Assembly (NCBI GenBank): GCA_001602455.1
Contig: CP012157.1
Span: forward strand, 1,483,733 to 1,547,732
DNA: 64,000 nt
Source of the DNA: Betaproteobacteria bacterium UKL13-2
Lineage (GTDB): Bacteria; Pseudomonadota; Gammaproteobacteria; Burkholderiales; Usitatibacteraceae
Direction: 5' to 3'
The notes under the pieces are model-generated. The model saw only the letters and a list, made by a program, of their open reading frames with translations. It made no database searches and was not told where the DNA came from. A program made the position numbers and the translations under genes. Numbering within the stretch: position 1 is the stretch's first letter; every line of letters starts with the position of its first letter. Of the stretch, positions 46,901 through 56,063 are shown piece by piece.

Positions 46901-49326
46901 TTACTGCGGCTGCGGTGCAAAACTTGGCTCGACGATTCACCTGCTGGCGAAAACAGTAAATCAGCAACCGCGTTCAAGATTGAGTCCTTCACAAATGGTT
47001 TTAGCACCACGCCGTCATAGGCGTTGGCGTCGCTAATCGGTGATTCACTTGCCAGCAAGACTGTTGGCGGACGGCGGCCTTCACCAATGTGCGACCTTAG
47101 CGTGTTCACGATATCGGCCCCCTCGGCAAATCCGACGCCCTTGGGGTCGACCACAATCACATCAAATTGCTCTTGAACCATGGCTTCAAAGGCTTCTTGC
47201 GCACTGCCAACCAGTACCGTGCGGTAGTCTTTTCGTTTCAGTGTCGCCGCGACAAAACTAATCTTGTTGCGGCTCGCATCGATGATCAGGACGGCTGCTT
47301 TCTTCTGTTCACGTAACGAGTGGCGTGTGATTAGTGTCGATGTCATTTCTGCATCGTCTTGTGCGCCGATCACCGCAGTGATCGCCTCACTGAGCTGCTG
47401 CGGGAGTGCTGGCTGTCGTAGATACGCGCTGATGCCATTTTCGCGGCAGCTCACCGCATCGCCTGGTTTACCTTCTGTGGCGAGCATGATGACGCTGGTT
47501 TGGCGCAAGGCCGGATGATGCTTAATGCGGAATGCCAGCAAAAAGCCGTCTTGTGTCGGCAAGCGATTGGAGGTAATGACGAGGGGCAGCGTGCTGCCGT
47601 CTTGGGCAAACCGGGAAAGGAGCTGTATCGCGACATCCGCGTTGTCGGCTTCCCTCGGCATCATGCGCCAGCGCTTTGTTAGCGCCGCGAGCGCACGTCG
47701 CTCCGCCGTGCTTTCACTGACAATCAGCACCGGCAAACCCGTCAGCGCGATGTAGTAAGGCCGCTGGTGGTGCAGCTTGGTGTTATCGAACGGAAATGTC
47801 GCCGTAAATTGATAACTCACACCGAGCTTGCGCTGTTGTACTTTCAAGTGGTCTGCCGACTTTTGATCTCCTACGAGGGCGCGCACGATTTGGCGTGACA
47901 AGGCGAGTTGCATGGATGCAGACGGTGGAAGTGCGGTGTCCTTCACGGTGCCGGACCGCACCATCTGCTCGACGGAAAACGTCAAGTGGGTGTGGCCATT
48001 GGCGCTGTATTGCGATGAGACCGTCAATACAATTTCGGTCGCACCTTCAGACATCACGGCGTCAGCAGTCGGCGCGGCTGCAATGGCGCAGTCGAGAAGA
48101 TGACGTAGCGCCTGCATCAGCCTCGCTCCGTCGCCCGTTAACCGCTCAGGCACATCTTGTTCGACACGGACACGGAGCTGTGCGCGACGTTGCTGGGCGC
48201 ATCCGGCTATTCCCGCGATCATCATCGCCACATTTTCACGCAGCTTGAATGGTGCGATTTCAAGCGTAAGCGACGTGTGGTGTGACGTGTGGTGTGACGT
48301 GTGGTGTGACGTGTTGTCTGGCATGCGATCAACAGGTGAAAATTGGAGTAAACCTGCGACCGCATCAAATGCGCTCAATGAGGCGGTTTCAACACGCCGA
48401 AATTGTTCGAGCAGTTGGCTGGGTAAGTCGAGTTGCTCTGCGCGGTAAAGCGCTTGGCTAGCCGATTCACGCGCGAGGGTGAGTTCATGCGTAATCTTGT
48501 CGATCAGAAACATTTGGTTTGTGATCATCCCTGCCGAGGGCGTCTCGCTCGGCGCATCTGTGCGATGTGCCGTCAGATGGAACAAATGTAGCCGCCCTGC
48601 AACGCCGTTGTTACCGTCTACCGCGATGGATGTCTGCGTAACGGCTTCGCCAGTGGCGAGCAAGAACTTCAGCTCATCACGTTGCTTGCTGCCTTTGGCG
48701 GTATCAAGCGAGCGGTAAAGGGGACCAACCTGTTTGACAGTTGCCAGAGAAGCGGCCGCGAATAGTGTCGCGCAACTGGTGCCGATCAAGGATTGAGGTG
48801 CCGCGCGAATCGCGAATAAGCGGCAGAAAGTCGCGTTGAGTATTTCGATACGGCCATCCGTATTTTCGACAACACAGGGCACAGCCACATTCTCGACCAA
48901 GTCAAGCAAGTACGTGCCCTGAACGGTTGCGGCGGTTTCATTGGCTTTTTCAATCGACAGATCGCGTAGCCACAAGGCCACGCTGCTCGGCTTGCTCAGC
49001 GCCGCCCGAACTGCGCCGATCTTCACTTCTGTGGGCAAGACCGCTTGGTTGCCGTTGGCAAACGCAATAATGTCAAGCTCTAATCGCTGCGTATTGGTGA
49101 TGCCATCGGCAACACGTTTGAAGACCTTCGCAAATCGGGCGCGGTCATGCATCGCAACGACCGAGGCGAACTCCCAATCACCGAGCACATCAAGCGCCTC
49201 TGGCGAGCGGATGGTATCGCCGACAAGTGCCCGCGCCGCGTTCGTTGCGGAGATTACTTTGCCGTCGAGGTTTAGCTCGAAGAGCGGTTCATCCAACGCA
49301 TTGATGAGGCCAGCCGGATCTTTCAC
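46897..49326 (-). CDS. Degenerate hybrid sensor kinase (PAS - kinase-like - two receiver domains)
   Basis: 809 residues from GTG 49326, whose GTGA overlaps the pgi stop; an ATG frame back to 49425 lies inside pgi and is rejected. A first PAS-like domain (DEPLFELNLDGKVISATNAA), a second (VENTDGRIEILNATFCRLFA), a His segment KITHELTLARE and a kinase-like part with a SHHTSHHTSHHTS insertion follow. The nucleotide site looks eroded: no clear N box or DxGxG motif. Two receiver-like domains end the protein; in the second, DPKGVG stands in place of D-x-x-M-P but retains the acceptor-like Asp, while the first has SNRLPTQDG. It may be a signal-binding pseudo-kinase. Confidence 0.8.
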   Translation of the reverse strand: MKDPAGLINALDEPLFELNLDGKVISATNAARALVGDTIRSPEALDVLGDWEFASVVAMHDRARFAKVFKRVADGITNTQRLELDIIAFANGNQAVLPTEVKIGAVRAALSKPSSVALWLRDLSIEKANETAATVQGTYLLDLVENVAVPCVVENTDGRIEILNATFCRLFAIRAAPQSLIGTSCATLFAAASLATVKQVGPLYRSLDTAKGSKQRDELKFLLATGEAVTQTSIAVDGNNGVAGRLHLFHLTAHRTDAPSETPSAGMITNQMFLIDKITHELTLARESASQALYRAEQLDLPSQLLEQFRRVETASLSAFDAVAGLLQFSPVDRMPDNTSHHTSHHTSHHTSLTLEIAPFKLRENVAMMIAGIAGCAQQRRAQLRVRVEQDVPERLTGDGARLMQALRHLLDCAIAAAPTADAVMSEGATEIVLTVSSQYSANGHTHLTFSVEQMVRSGTVKDTALPPSASMQLALSRQIVRALVGDQKSADHLKVQQRKLGVSYQFTATFPFDNTKLHHQRPYYIALTGLPVLIVSESTAERRALAALTKRWRMMPREADNADVAIQLLSRFAQDGSTLPLVITSNRLPTQDGFLLAFRIKHHPALRQTSVIMLATEGKPGDAVSCRENGISAYLRQPALPQQLSEAITAVIGAQDDAEMTSTLITRHSLREQKKAAVLIIDASRNKISFVAATLKRKDYRTVLVGSAQEAFEAMVQEQFDVIVVDPKGVGFAEGADIVNTLRSHIGEGRRPPTVLLASESPISDANAYDGVVLKPFVKDSILNAVADLLFSPAGESSSQVLHRSRSN
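48272..48319. repeat. 12-bp tandem array, 4 units (in the sensor kinase gene)
   Basis: GACGTGTGGTGT three times exactly (48272, 48284, 48296), with a fourth altered unit. Encodes SHHT repeats on the - strand, so it lengthens in frame. Confidence 0.9.
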
Positions 49327-50843
49327 GGGGCCGCGCTGAAAAGCGGGGTGAGCGGCATATCGGTGGTTTGCGGTACTGAGGCCAATAGGGTCTTGGCGAT
49401 CATTTTGCCGAGCTCCACGCCCCATTGGTCAAAGCTATTGATGTGCCAAAGTACACCTTGTGCAAAGACTTTGTTTTCATACAATGCAATTAGGGCGCCG
49501 AGGTGGAATGGGTCAAGGCGCGTCAGTTCGATGATGGATACGGGCCGGCCGCCCATGTGGATGCGCCACGGTGCCAGCCCCGCAGTGTGATTGCCGCGCC
49601 AAAGCGCATTCGCTTGCGCAAATGCATTCGCGAGCAGGCGCTGGTGTTGTGATGCCGAGCGGCCTTCACGTTCGCGCACGATGATGACGTCACTTGAGAT
49701 CGCATCCGTGCCCTGGTGCAATAGCTGATGGAAAGAATGCTGTCCATTGGTGCCGGCTTCACCAAAAATCACCGGACAAGTTGCATAGGTAACAGGCTCA
49801 CCGTCGAGGTCCACCGACTTACCGTTGGACTCCATCTCAAGTTGCTGTAAATGCTTTGGCAGCAAGCTGAGGCGTTCGGCATAAGGCAACACGGCGTGCG
49901 CGGTGAGCGCTTGGAAGTTGCGATTCCAAACACCGTAGGCCGCCAGTTGCATGGGCAGGTTCGATTCAAATGGGGCAGATGCAAAATGCTGGTCCATTGC
50001 AAACGCGCCGTCGAGCATTTCACGAAACCGATCAAATCCTACCGCGAGCGCGATGGGTAAGCCCACGGTCGACCACATTGAAAATCTTCCGCCAACGCCG
50101 ACCGGAAACGTGAATGTCGTCTCAGGGCGATAGCCGCGTGCCACGGCCTCGGCGGGGTTCGCGGTGACCGCGACGAATTGAGCTGGGAATGCCTCGCTAC
50201 CCACATTGGCGGCAAGCCATGCACGCGCCGCATCCGCGTTGATGGTGGTCTCTTCAGTAGTGAATGTTTTTGAAATCACGACCACCAGCGTCATGGCCGG
50301 CGATAGTGTTGCCGTGATGTCGTCGAAAGAGGCGCCATCGATATTGCTCAAAAAGTGGATTTTTGGGCCGTCCGCAAAACGGGTGAGGGCATTAACCGCT
50401 AACTGCGGTCCGAGTGCCGACCCACCGATACCAATCACAAGCACATCGGTATAGCGATGGTCGGCGACACTTCGCGCACTGGCGTGGCCGGTGCGGACGG
50501 CATCCACAAAACCATGCATCGCATTGAGCGATTGTCGGATCGAGGTGTCCGTTGCCGGAGTGGGCTGGCGCAATAGGGGGTGCAGAACCGGTCGATCCTC
50601 AGTGCGATTCATGACGAGGCCTGCCACTAATTCCATCGCTTTCTGAGGCAAGTCTACTTCGTCGCAGAGTGCCGCCAGCGCCTGCCGCGTTAAGACGGTG
50701 ACGCGCTGCCTCGACAGGTCAAGCGTGATGCCACAGGCAGTGACCGGGGAAAGAGTGGAGCCCGATGTCGGCTCAAGGCGGAAGCCCTCAGACGCGAGTT
50801 GTGCGAGCTTTTGCCAAGCAGCGGTTTGTTGGGGTTTTTTCAT
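49323..50843 (-). CDS. pgi: Glucose-6-phosphate isomerase
   Basis: 506 residues. Motifs: VIGIGGSALGPQLAVNAL, SKTFTTEETTINADAARAWL, GVGGRFSMWSTVGLPIALAV (signature 1) and GTNGQHSFHQLLHQGT, with FGEAGTN and the final FDQWGVELGKMIAK. Interconverts glucose-6-P and fructose-6-P. Its stop overlaps the GTG of the sensor gene, an unusual pairing. Upstream (50844-51043) is intergenic, with the promoters for pgi and the divergent ATPase gene. Confidence 0.97.
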   Translation of the reverse strand: MKKPQQTAAWQKLAQLASEGFRLEPTSGSTLSPVTACGITLDLSRQRVTVLTRQALAALCDEVDLPQKAMELVAGLVMNRTEDRPVLHPLLRQPTPATDTSIRQSLNAMHGFVDAVRTGHASARSVADHRYTDVLVIGIGGSALGPQLAVNALTRFADGPKIHFLSNIDGASFDDITATLSPAMTLVVVISKTFTTEETTINADAARAWLAANVGSEAFPAQFVAVTANPAEAVARGYRPETTFTFPVGVGGRFSMWSTVGLPIALAVGFDRFREMLDGAFAMDQHFASAPFESNLPMQLAAYGVWNRNFQALTAHAVLPYAERLSLLPKHLQQLEMESNGKSVDLDGEPVTYATCPVIFGEAGTNGQHSFHQLLHQGTDAISSDVIIVREREGRSASQHQRLLANAFAQANALWRGNHTAGLAPWRIHMGGRPVSIIELTRLDPFHLGALIALYENKVFAQGVLWHINSFDQWGVELGKMIAKTLLASVPQTTDMPLTPLFSAAP

Positions 50844-51043
50844 TAACGAGCCGGAGAAGTTATGCAGAGGGAGAAATTTTATGCACGATTATAGTGATGC
50901 CGACACGCAGCGTGGGGGGAGGGTGGTGCGGCGGCGGGCGGCGGGCGGTGTGGTGGTGTGGTGTGATGGTATGGCATTACCGCAACAATCTCTTGTGGGT
51001 GTCGAAAATGCACTCGGTTAAACTAGCAAAAACCTGAGACGCC

Positions 51044-52873
51044 ATGGCCACCCCCGCAACCAAAATCGAAGCGCCAACGTTGATCCCTGTCTCCCAGCGC
51101 GGTTCAGCGCCGGATCGGCGTCTGACCTTCCAAGAATTGATTGATGCACTGGTTCAAGATGGCTATGTCGGCACTCTTGAGGCTGAGCGCATCTTCAAGG
51201 AGTACCGGGCGAGTGGTGTTGACGTGCATCCCCTCGTGGCGTTGTCACTCGCCAAAATCAAGTCGGAAAAGCCGCCGCATCGTCTGCTCGATATCGGCAC
51301 ACTCACGGAGTGGTTAGCGGGCCGCTTGGGGCTGCCTTACTACCGTATCGATCCGCTCAAGGTCGATATGCGCGCCGTGACGGACGTGATGTCGTCCGAT
51401 TATGCGACCAAGCGCAACATCCTGCCCGTCGAGGTACATGGCAAGACGGCGGTCATTGCCACTGCTGAGCCCTACATCACCGCGTGGCAAAAAGACTTGG
51501 GCGAAATGTTGCGGCTTTCGTTTACCGTGGTGTTCGCCAATCCGCAGGATATTTCACGGTACGTCGGCGAGTTTTATAACTTAGCGCGCTCGGTCAAGCG
51601 CGCTGAAAAATCGGGTATTGGCAACGCTGGGATCAATAATTTCGAGCAACTTGTGGAGATGGGCAAGAGCGGTCGCATGCTCGACGCCAACGATCACCAT
51701 ATTGTTGTGCTGGTTGATTGGTTGTGGCAATACGCCTTCGATCAGCGCGCATCGGATATTCACTTGGAGCCGCGGCGTGAAACCGCGACGGTACGGTTCC
51801 GTATCGACGGCGTGTTGCATGATGTTTACCAGATGCCAGTGTCGGTGGCCTCGGCGGTAACAGCACGTATTAAGATTTTGGGTCGAATGGATGTCGTCGA
51901 AAAACGGCGTCCGCAAGATGGCCGTATCAAAACCCGTACGCAGGATGGATTAGAGATTGAACTGCGACTATCGACGCTGCCTACCGCGCATGGCGAGAAA
52001 CTCGTCATGCGCGTGTTTGACCCGGAAGTATTGGTCCGCAATTTTTCCGAGCTGGGCTTCACACCGGAAGACGATAGCAAATGGCAGGACCTGATCAAGA
52101 ACCCCGGCGGCATCATTTTTGTGACCGGACCGACTGGTTCTGGTAAGACGACCACGCTCTACACCACGCTCAAACAACTGGCCACGCCAGAGGTGAATGT
52201 TTGCACCATCGAGGACCCCATTGAGATGGTCGAGCCCGCATTTAATCAAATGCAAGTACAGACCAATATCGATTTGGGGTTTGCCGAAGGTGTGCGTGCG
52301 CTGATGCGGCAAGATCCAGACATCATCATGGTCGGCGAGGTGCGTGATTTGCCGACCGCTGAGATGGCGATTCAATCCGCGCTGACGGGGCATTTGGTGC
52401 TGTCGACGTTGCATACCAATGACGCGCCGACGGCAGTCACCCGCTTGTTGGATTTAGGCGTTCCCGCATACTTATTCAATTCAACCGTCTTGGGTGTGAT
52501 GGCGCAACGCTTGGTACGAACCCTGTGCCCCCACTGCAAGGAAAAAGTGCCATTCAACAAACCAAATGACCATCCGTTATGGCATTCCTTAGTGTCGCCG
52601 TGGAAAGGCGAGCCACCGAAAGAAGTCTATCGCCCGGTGGGTTGTCTCGAGTGCCGCAACACCGGGTACATCGGGCGTGTCGGGATATACGAAATCTTGT
52701 TGATGAATAATGAGCTAAAGCGCCTCGTCAACGAACACGCCGATATTGTCGCCATCACCGAACAGGCGTACAAATCGGGCATGAAGCCCTTGCGGCTGTC
52801 AGGCGCGATGAAAGTCGCGCAAGGGCTCACGACCATTGATGAAGTAATGAAGGTGGCACCGCTCGCGAGCTAG
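51044..52873 (+). CDS. GspE/PulE/PilB-type secretion ATPase, orphan
   Basis: 609 residues. N-terminal domain (RRLTFQELIDALVQDGYVG, LLDIGTLTEWLAGRLGLPYY), the linker with DIHLEPRRETATVRFRIDGV, Walker A GPTGSGKT at 362-369, the Asp box (CTIEDPIEMVEPAFNQMQV) and Walker B (DPDIIMVGEVRDLPTAEMAI), then a zinc site (LCPHCKEKV ... CLECRNTGYIGRVGIYEILL). This is the energy ATPase of type II secretion or type IV pili. Usual partners (pilC, pilD or gsp genes) are not adjacent. Its 3' end runs into a family B element. Confidence 0.93.
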   Translation: MATPATKIEAPTLIPVSQRGSAPDRRLTFQELIDALVQDGYVGTLEAERIFKEYRASGVDVHPLVALSLAKIKSEKPPHRLLDIGTLTEWLAGRLGLPYYRIDPLKVDMRAVTDVMSSDYATKRNILPVEVHGKTAVIATAEPYITAWQKDLGEMLRLSFTVVFANPQDISRYVGEFYNLARSVKRAEKSGIGNAGINNFEQLVEMGKSGRMLDANDHHIVVLVDWLWQYAFDQRASDIHLEPRRETATVRFRIDGVLHDVYQMPVSVASAVTARIKILGRMDVVEKRRPQDGRIKTRTQDGLEIELRLSTLPTAHGEKLVMRVFDPEVLVRNFSELGFTPEDDSKWQDLIKNPGGIIFVTGPTGSGKTTTLYTTLKQLATPEVNVCTIEDPIEMVEPAFNQMQVQTNIDLGFAEGVRALMRQDPDIIMVGEVRDLPTAEMAIQSALTGHLVLSTLHTNDAPTAVTRLLDLGVPAYLFNSTVLGVMAQRLVRTLCPHCKEKVPFNKPNDHPLWHSLVSPWKGEPPKEVYRPVGCLECRNTGYIGRVGIYEILLMNNELKRLVNEHADIVAITEQAYKSGMKPLRLSGAMKVAQGLTTIDEVMKVAPLAS

Positions 52874-52990
52874 CGCGGGGCAAGTTGGCGGTGATGGGGT
52901 TGGAAAACGCGGGACAAGTACCCCGTGAACGGCGACCAATTTGACAAACTCGGGAACGGACAGATTCGCCCGTGCAGTAGGTGATTAGAA
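52874..52990. repeat. Family B element, copy 6
   Basis: GCGCGGGGCAAGTTGGCGG, GGGACAAGTACCCCGTGAAC and CGCCCGTGCAGTAGG mirror the block order of copy 2 at 29077. Both ends have lost the perfect terminal repeats. It begins directly after the ATPase stop. Confidence 0.65.
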
Positions 52991-53008
52991 TCTACCGAAA
53001 ACAAAACT

Positions 53009-53070
53009 CGCCTATCGGCGGGTGTTTCCACGGTATTTCGCTCCGAAACGCCCGTCTTTAATAGGGTTTT
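53009..53070. repeat. Hairpin sequence C, copy 3
   Basis: CGGGTGTTTC ... GAAACGCCCG, then TCTTTAATAGGGTTTTTG. It follows the B element as at 29272. It could end the ATPase transcript on the + strand. Confidence 0.55.
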
Positions 53071-53109
53071 TGTCTTAAAACACTTACTTTTCCGTATTCA
53101 GTTGCTGCA

Positions 53110-54282
53110 TCAGTTGGCGTTCCTGTTGGGGCGCAACAGTATCAACTTGTGAACGTCTACCCCGATGGCGTAGCCAACGAGACCGTCCGCTGATGGGATC
53201 AAGCGGATTTTATTCACGGCGCGGCCCATGTTTACGCGTGTCCAAGTTGCCCCGCCGTCGGTTGTTTGAAAGCCGCTGGTCGTGGTGCCCACCCAGCCGA
53301 GGTTTTCCGTCGCAAACGCAATGCCAAATTCGCGCACCGCGAAGTCGTCAACGAGGTCAATTTCGCGCCAAGTGTTGCCGCCGTCGGTGGTCTTCGCCAC
53401 GACACGTTTGGATACGGCTTGATCCGGGTTATAGCTTTGAATCGTCGCGTAGCCGATATCGCGTGTCGGAAATGATGCCTTCCAAGTGAGTTCAAACGGC
53501 CGATTTGACTGATATACCTTTTTCCAAGTCACGCCACCGTCGCGAGTTTGTAGAATGAGCGCGTTCGATTTCTCGACATCCGCTGCCGTCGCGGCAAAAA
53601 CCATCCCGACGTTTTCGTCAAAAAACTTGACGTCGAGGATAGGGCCCACGAGGTGGCTCAGATCAAGCGTCTTCCAAGTTTCACCGCCGTCTAGCGAGCG
53701 CATCACAAATCCCGGCCCTCCCACACGCCCAGCGGCATGGATGATGGTGCGGTTCTGCAGGACGCCCTGGTAGATCGATTGTTTTTTTAAGATGTCGATG
53801 GCGCATAGCCCCTTCACGACCGGGCCCGTGATTCGGTTCATGGGAACGGGCGACCATGTCTCGCCACCGTCGCGCGTTTCATAGAGGGGGGTCGTGTCCG
53901 TCACGCCGGGGTAGTAATCTGTTCCGACATTGCCCATAAAACCGCGCTTGGCATCGACCATGCCGATGGTTCGCACAAAGGTGCCGGGGCGGTCAAGCTG
54001 CTCTTTCCACGTCGCGCCGCCGTCTCGCGTGTGGTAAATCTTTCCAGCACCATTGCCATACCAACCAGTATTGGCATCGATAAATGAGATGTCATCTTGC
54101 TTGCCGCGATAGGCTACGGTGTCCAATTTCTGCCAAGCCGTGGTGGCATCTACCTTGTAATCTGACTGTCCACGGCTCGTGTCCGTCGCGCATCCGACAA
54201 GCAGAGCAGACGTTGCCATTAGGCAGATGGCGACACCCATGTGTTGGATGAGGGGAATCAATGAGGGCGGGAACTTCAGCAT
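53110..54282 (-). CDS. Ycf48-like beta-propeller lipoprotein
   Basis: 390 residues from ATG 54280-54282; an ATG 15 bp earlier (54297) gives an extra MRSVA. Signal and lipobox LLVGCAT. The rest has the recurring DGG-x-T-W blades (HTRDGGATWKEQLDRPG, ETRDGGETWSPVPMN, RSLDGGETWKTLDLSH, QTRDGGVTWKKVYQ, TTDGGNTWREIDLV, QTTDGGATWTRVNMGR), as in Ycf48/YCF48-like proteins. In plants and cyanobacteria Ycf48 helps assemble photosystem II; bacterial relatives outside phototrophs have no known role. It is a single gene, downstream of Nudix on the same strand. Confidence 0.85.
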   Translation of the reverse strand: MLKFPPSLIPLIQHMGVAICLMATSALLVGCATDTSRGQSDYKVDATTAWQKLDTVAYRGKQDDISFIDANTGWYGNGAGKIYHTRDGGATWKEQLDRPGTFVRTIGMVDAKRGFMGNVGTDYYPGVTDTTPLYETRDGGETWSPVPMNRITGPVVKGLCAIDILKKQSIYQGVLQNRTIIHAAGRVGGPGFVMRSLDGGETWKTLDLSHLVGPILDVKFFDENVGMVFAATAADVEKSNALILQTRDGGVTWKKVYQSNRPFELTWKASFPTRDIGYATIQSYNPDQAVSKRVVAKTTDGGNTWREIDLVDDFAVREFGIAFATENLGWVGTTTSGFQTTDGGATWTRVNMGRAVNKIRLIPSADGLVGYAIGVDVHKLILLRPNRNAN

Positions 54283-54392
54283 GGCGACACTCCGCAAAAT
54301 AGACTGCGATGTATTTTGCAGTGATGCGCCTCAAAACGCGATAGCGAGGAGATAAAGCGGCGGAATAAGGTACGAACACACGGATTATTTGA

Positions 54393-54962
54393 CTAGCCTG
54401 CGACACCGCGCGCGGGGTGCCGCAAGATTTCATTGCGTACTGGAAATGCGCCAGAGGCGCAGTCTGCCAAATAGTGTTTGAGTGTCAGCGATATGGTGCG
54501 AAAGGCAAGCTCGTCCCAGGGAATTTCATCAGCGGCAAAAAGTCGAGCCTGCAAGCTCTCGCGTCCTGGCGCAAAGTCGAGGTCGCTCAAGTTTGCGCGA
54601 TACAGCATATAGACCTGCGAGATATCGGGCAGTGAAATGACCGTATAGAGGCCCGTCAGCACAATCCGCGCACCCGCTTCTTCGAGGGTCTCGCGCAAGG
54701 CACCTTCTTCGAGTGTCTCTTGCTCCTCCATAAAGCCTGCAGGAAGCGTCCACTTGCCATAGCGCGGCTCAATGGCACGCTTACAGAGAAGTATTTTTTC
54801 TTCCCAAATTGGCAGCGCGCCGACGACAATTTTTGGGTTGAAGTAGTGAATGTGGCCGCACGCGCCGCAAACATCGCGCAGATGGTCGTCCCCGTCGGGT
54901 ATGCGATTGACAATTTGATCGCTGCCGCACTGGCTGCAAAAGCGGGGTTCGATGTGCGACAT
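54393..54962 (-). CDS. Nudix hydrolase with zinc ribbon
   Basis: 189 residues from ATG 54960-54962 (MSHIEPRFCSQCGSDQIVNR); a frame back to 55085 crosses the intergenic start region and is rejected. An N-terminal zinc ribbon (CSQCG ... CGACG), then the Nudix box GFMEEQETLEEGALRETLEE then AGARI. NADH-pyrophosphatase-like proteins (NudC type) share the zinc ribbon plus Nudix layout, but the SQPWPFPxS tail of NudC is absent. The substrate is unknown. It is divergent from the propeller gene. Confidence 0.9.
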   Translation of the reverse strand: MSHIEPRFCSQCGSDQIVNRIPDGDDHLRDVCGACGHIHYFNPKIVVGALPIWEEKILLCKRAIEPRYGKWTLPAGFMEEQETLEEGALRETLEEAGARIVLTGLYTVISLPDISQVYMLYRANLSDLDFAPGRESLQARLFAADEIPWDELAFRTISLTLKHYLADCASGAFPVRNEILRHPARGVAG

Positions 54963-55103
54963 TAGGGCAGTTTCTTCGGGAACATGCGCGTGAAAAAAGT
55001 ATCCAATCGCGGGGCAACAGACGACAAGCATTGTGCGATTTTGATAGAGGCGCATGGTAGCATACGGCACTTTTTGAAGCGTCAACAGCGTAGGAATTTC
55101 TGA

Positions 55104-56063
55104 GTGAATGCAAGATCGTTTTTAGTCGCAATCATCGTCGCGGGATCGTCACTGATCCTCCCCACTTACGCGCAAGTGGCCATTGTTCTGAACTCCGGTG
55201 ACGGCACTGTTAGCATCATCGACAAAGCACAGAAAAAAGAACTCAAGCGCATCCCCGTGGGAAAAGAGCCCCACCACTTGATGGCCACACCGGACGATCA
55301 ATACCTGATCATTGCCAATGCCGCATCGAATGATCTTGTCCTGCTAGACCCCAAGACGGGCGACGTTAAACGCCGTATCGATAAAATTTCCGATCCGTAC
55401 CAAATCGGGTTTTCGCCTGACCGTAAATGGTTCGTGTCCGTATCGCTGCGACTCAATCGCACCGATATTTATGACGGCGATTTCAAACTCGTCAAGCGCC
55501 TCGCCACGCCGAAAGCGCCTTCGCACGTCGCCTTCACATCCGACAGCAAGCTGGCGCTGGTCACGTTGCAAGACTCCAATCAACTCGCCGCGATCGACTT
55601 GGCCACGCAGAGCATCAAGTGGATCATGCCAGTGGGTATGACCCCTGCGGGCGTTTGGGTCACGCCGGACGACAAATACGCGCTGGTCGGAATGACTGGC
55701 TCAGATTATGTGGAAGTCGTTGATTGGCGGGCGCAAAAGACGGTTAAGAAAATTAAGACCGGTAAGGGCGCACACAACTTCATCGCCATGGGTGATGGTC
55801 GCCGAGTGTTAGTAAGTAATCGAATCGCCAACACCATCAATATCATCGACCAAAAAACCTTGGAAGTGGTAGACACCATCAATGTGCCTGGCGGGCCGGA
55901 TTGCATGGAACTCACCGCCGACGGAAAAGAGTTATGGGTGACATCGCGCTGGGCGAAGAAAGTGACCATTATTGATATGGCCACCAAGCAAATCGCGATG
56001 CAGATTCCCGTCGGTAACTCGCCGCATGGTATTTATTTCATGGGCCATGCGGCACGCCGGTAG
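55104..56063 (+). CDS. YncE-like exported beta-propeller
   Basis: 319 residues from GTG 55104 (MNARSFLVAI). Signal peptide to about TYAQ. Repeats of the YVTN/YncE type: NSGDGTVSIIDKAQKKELKR, NAASNDLVLLDPKTGDVKRR, LVTLQDSNQLAAIDLATQSI, VGMTGSDYVEVVDWRAQKTV, LVSNRIANTINIIDQKTLEV, VTSRWAKKVTIIDMATKQIA. The whole propeller is present. The end overlaps the start of the next gene by 17 bp. Related proteins occur with PQQ-dependent alcohol dehydrogenases, but none is present here. Confidence 0.87.
   Translation: MNARSFLVAIIVAGSSLILPTYAQVAIVLNSGDGTVSIIDKAQKKELKRIPVGKEPHHLMATPDDQYLIIANAASNDLVLLDPKTGDVKRRIDKISDPYQIGFSPDRKWFVSVSLRLNRTDIYDGDFKLVKRLATPKAPSHVAFTSDSKLALVTLQDSNQLAAIDLATQSIKWIMPVGMTPAGVWVTPDDKYALVGMTGSDYVEVVDWRAQKTVKKIKTGKGAHNFIAMGDGRRVLVSNRIANTINIIDQKTLEVVDTINVPGGPDCMELTADGKELWVTSRWAKKVTIIDMATKQIAMQIPVGNSPHGIYFMGHAARR

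Noticed and set aside
54393-54400. CTAGCCTG at the Nudix gene end as a family A terminus
   Set aside because: The bases after CTAGCCTG belong to the coding sequence and do not continue as AAyATTTCATGGG; chance match.
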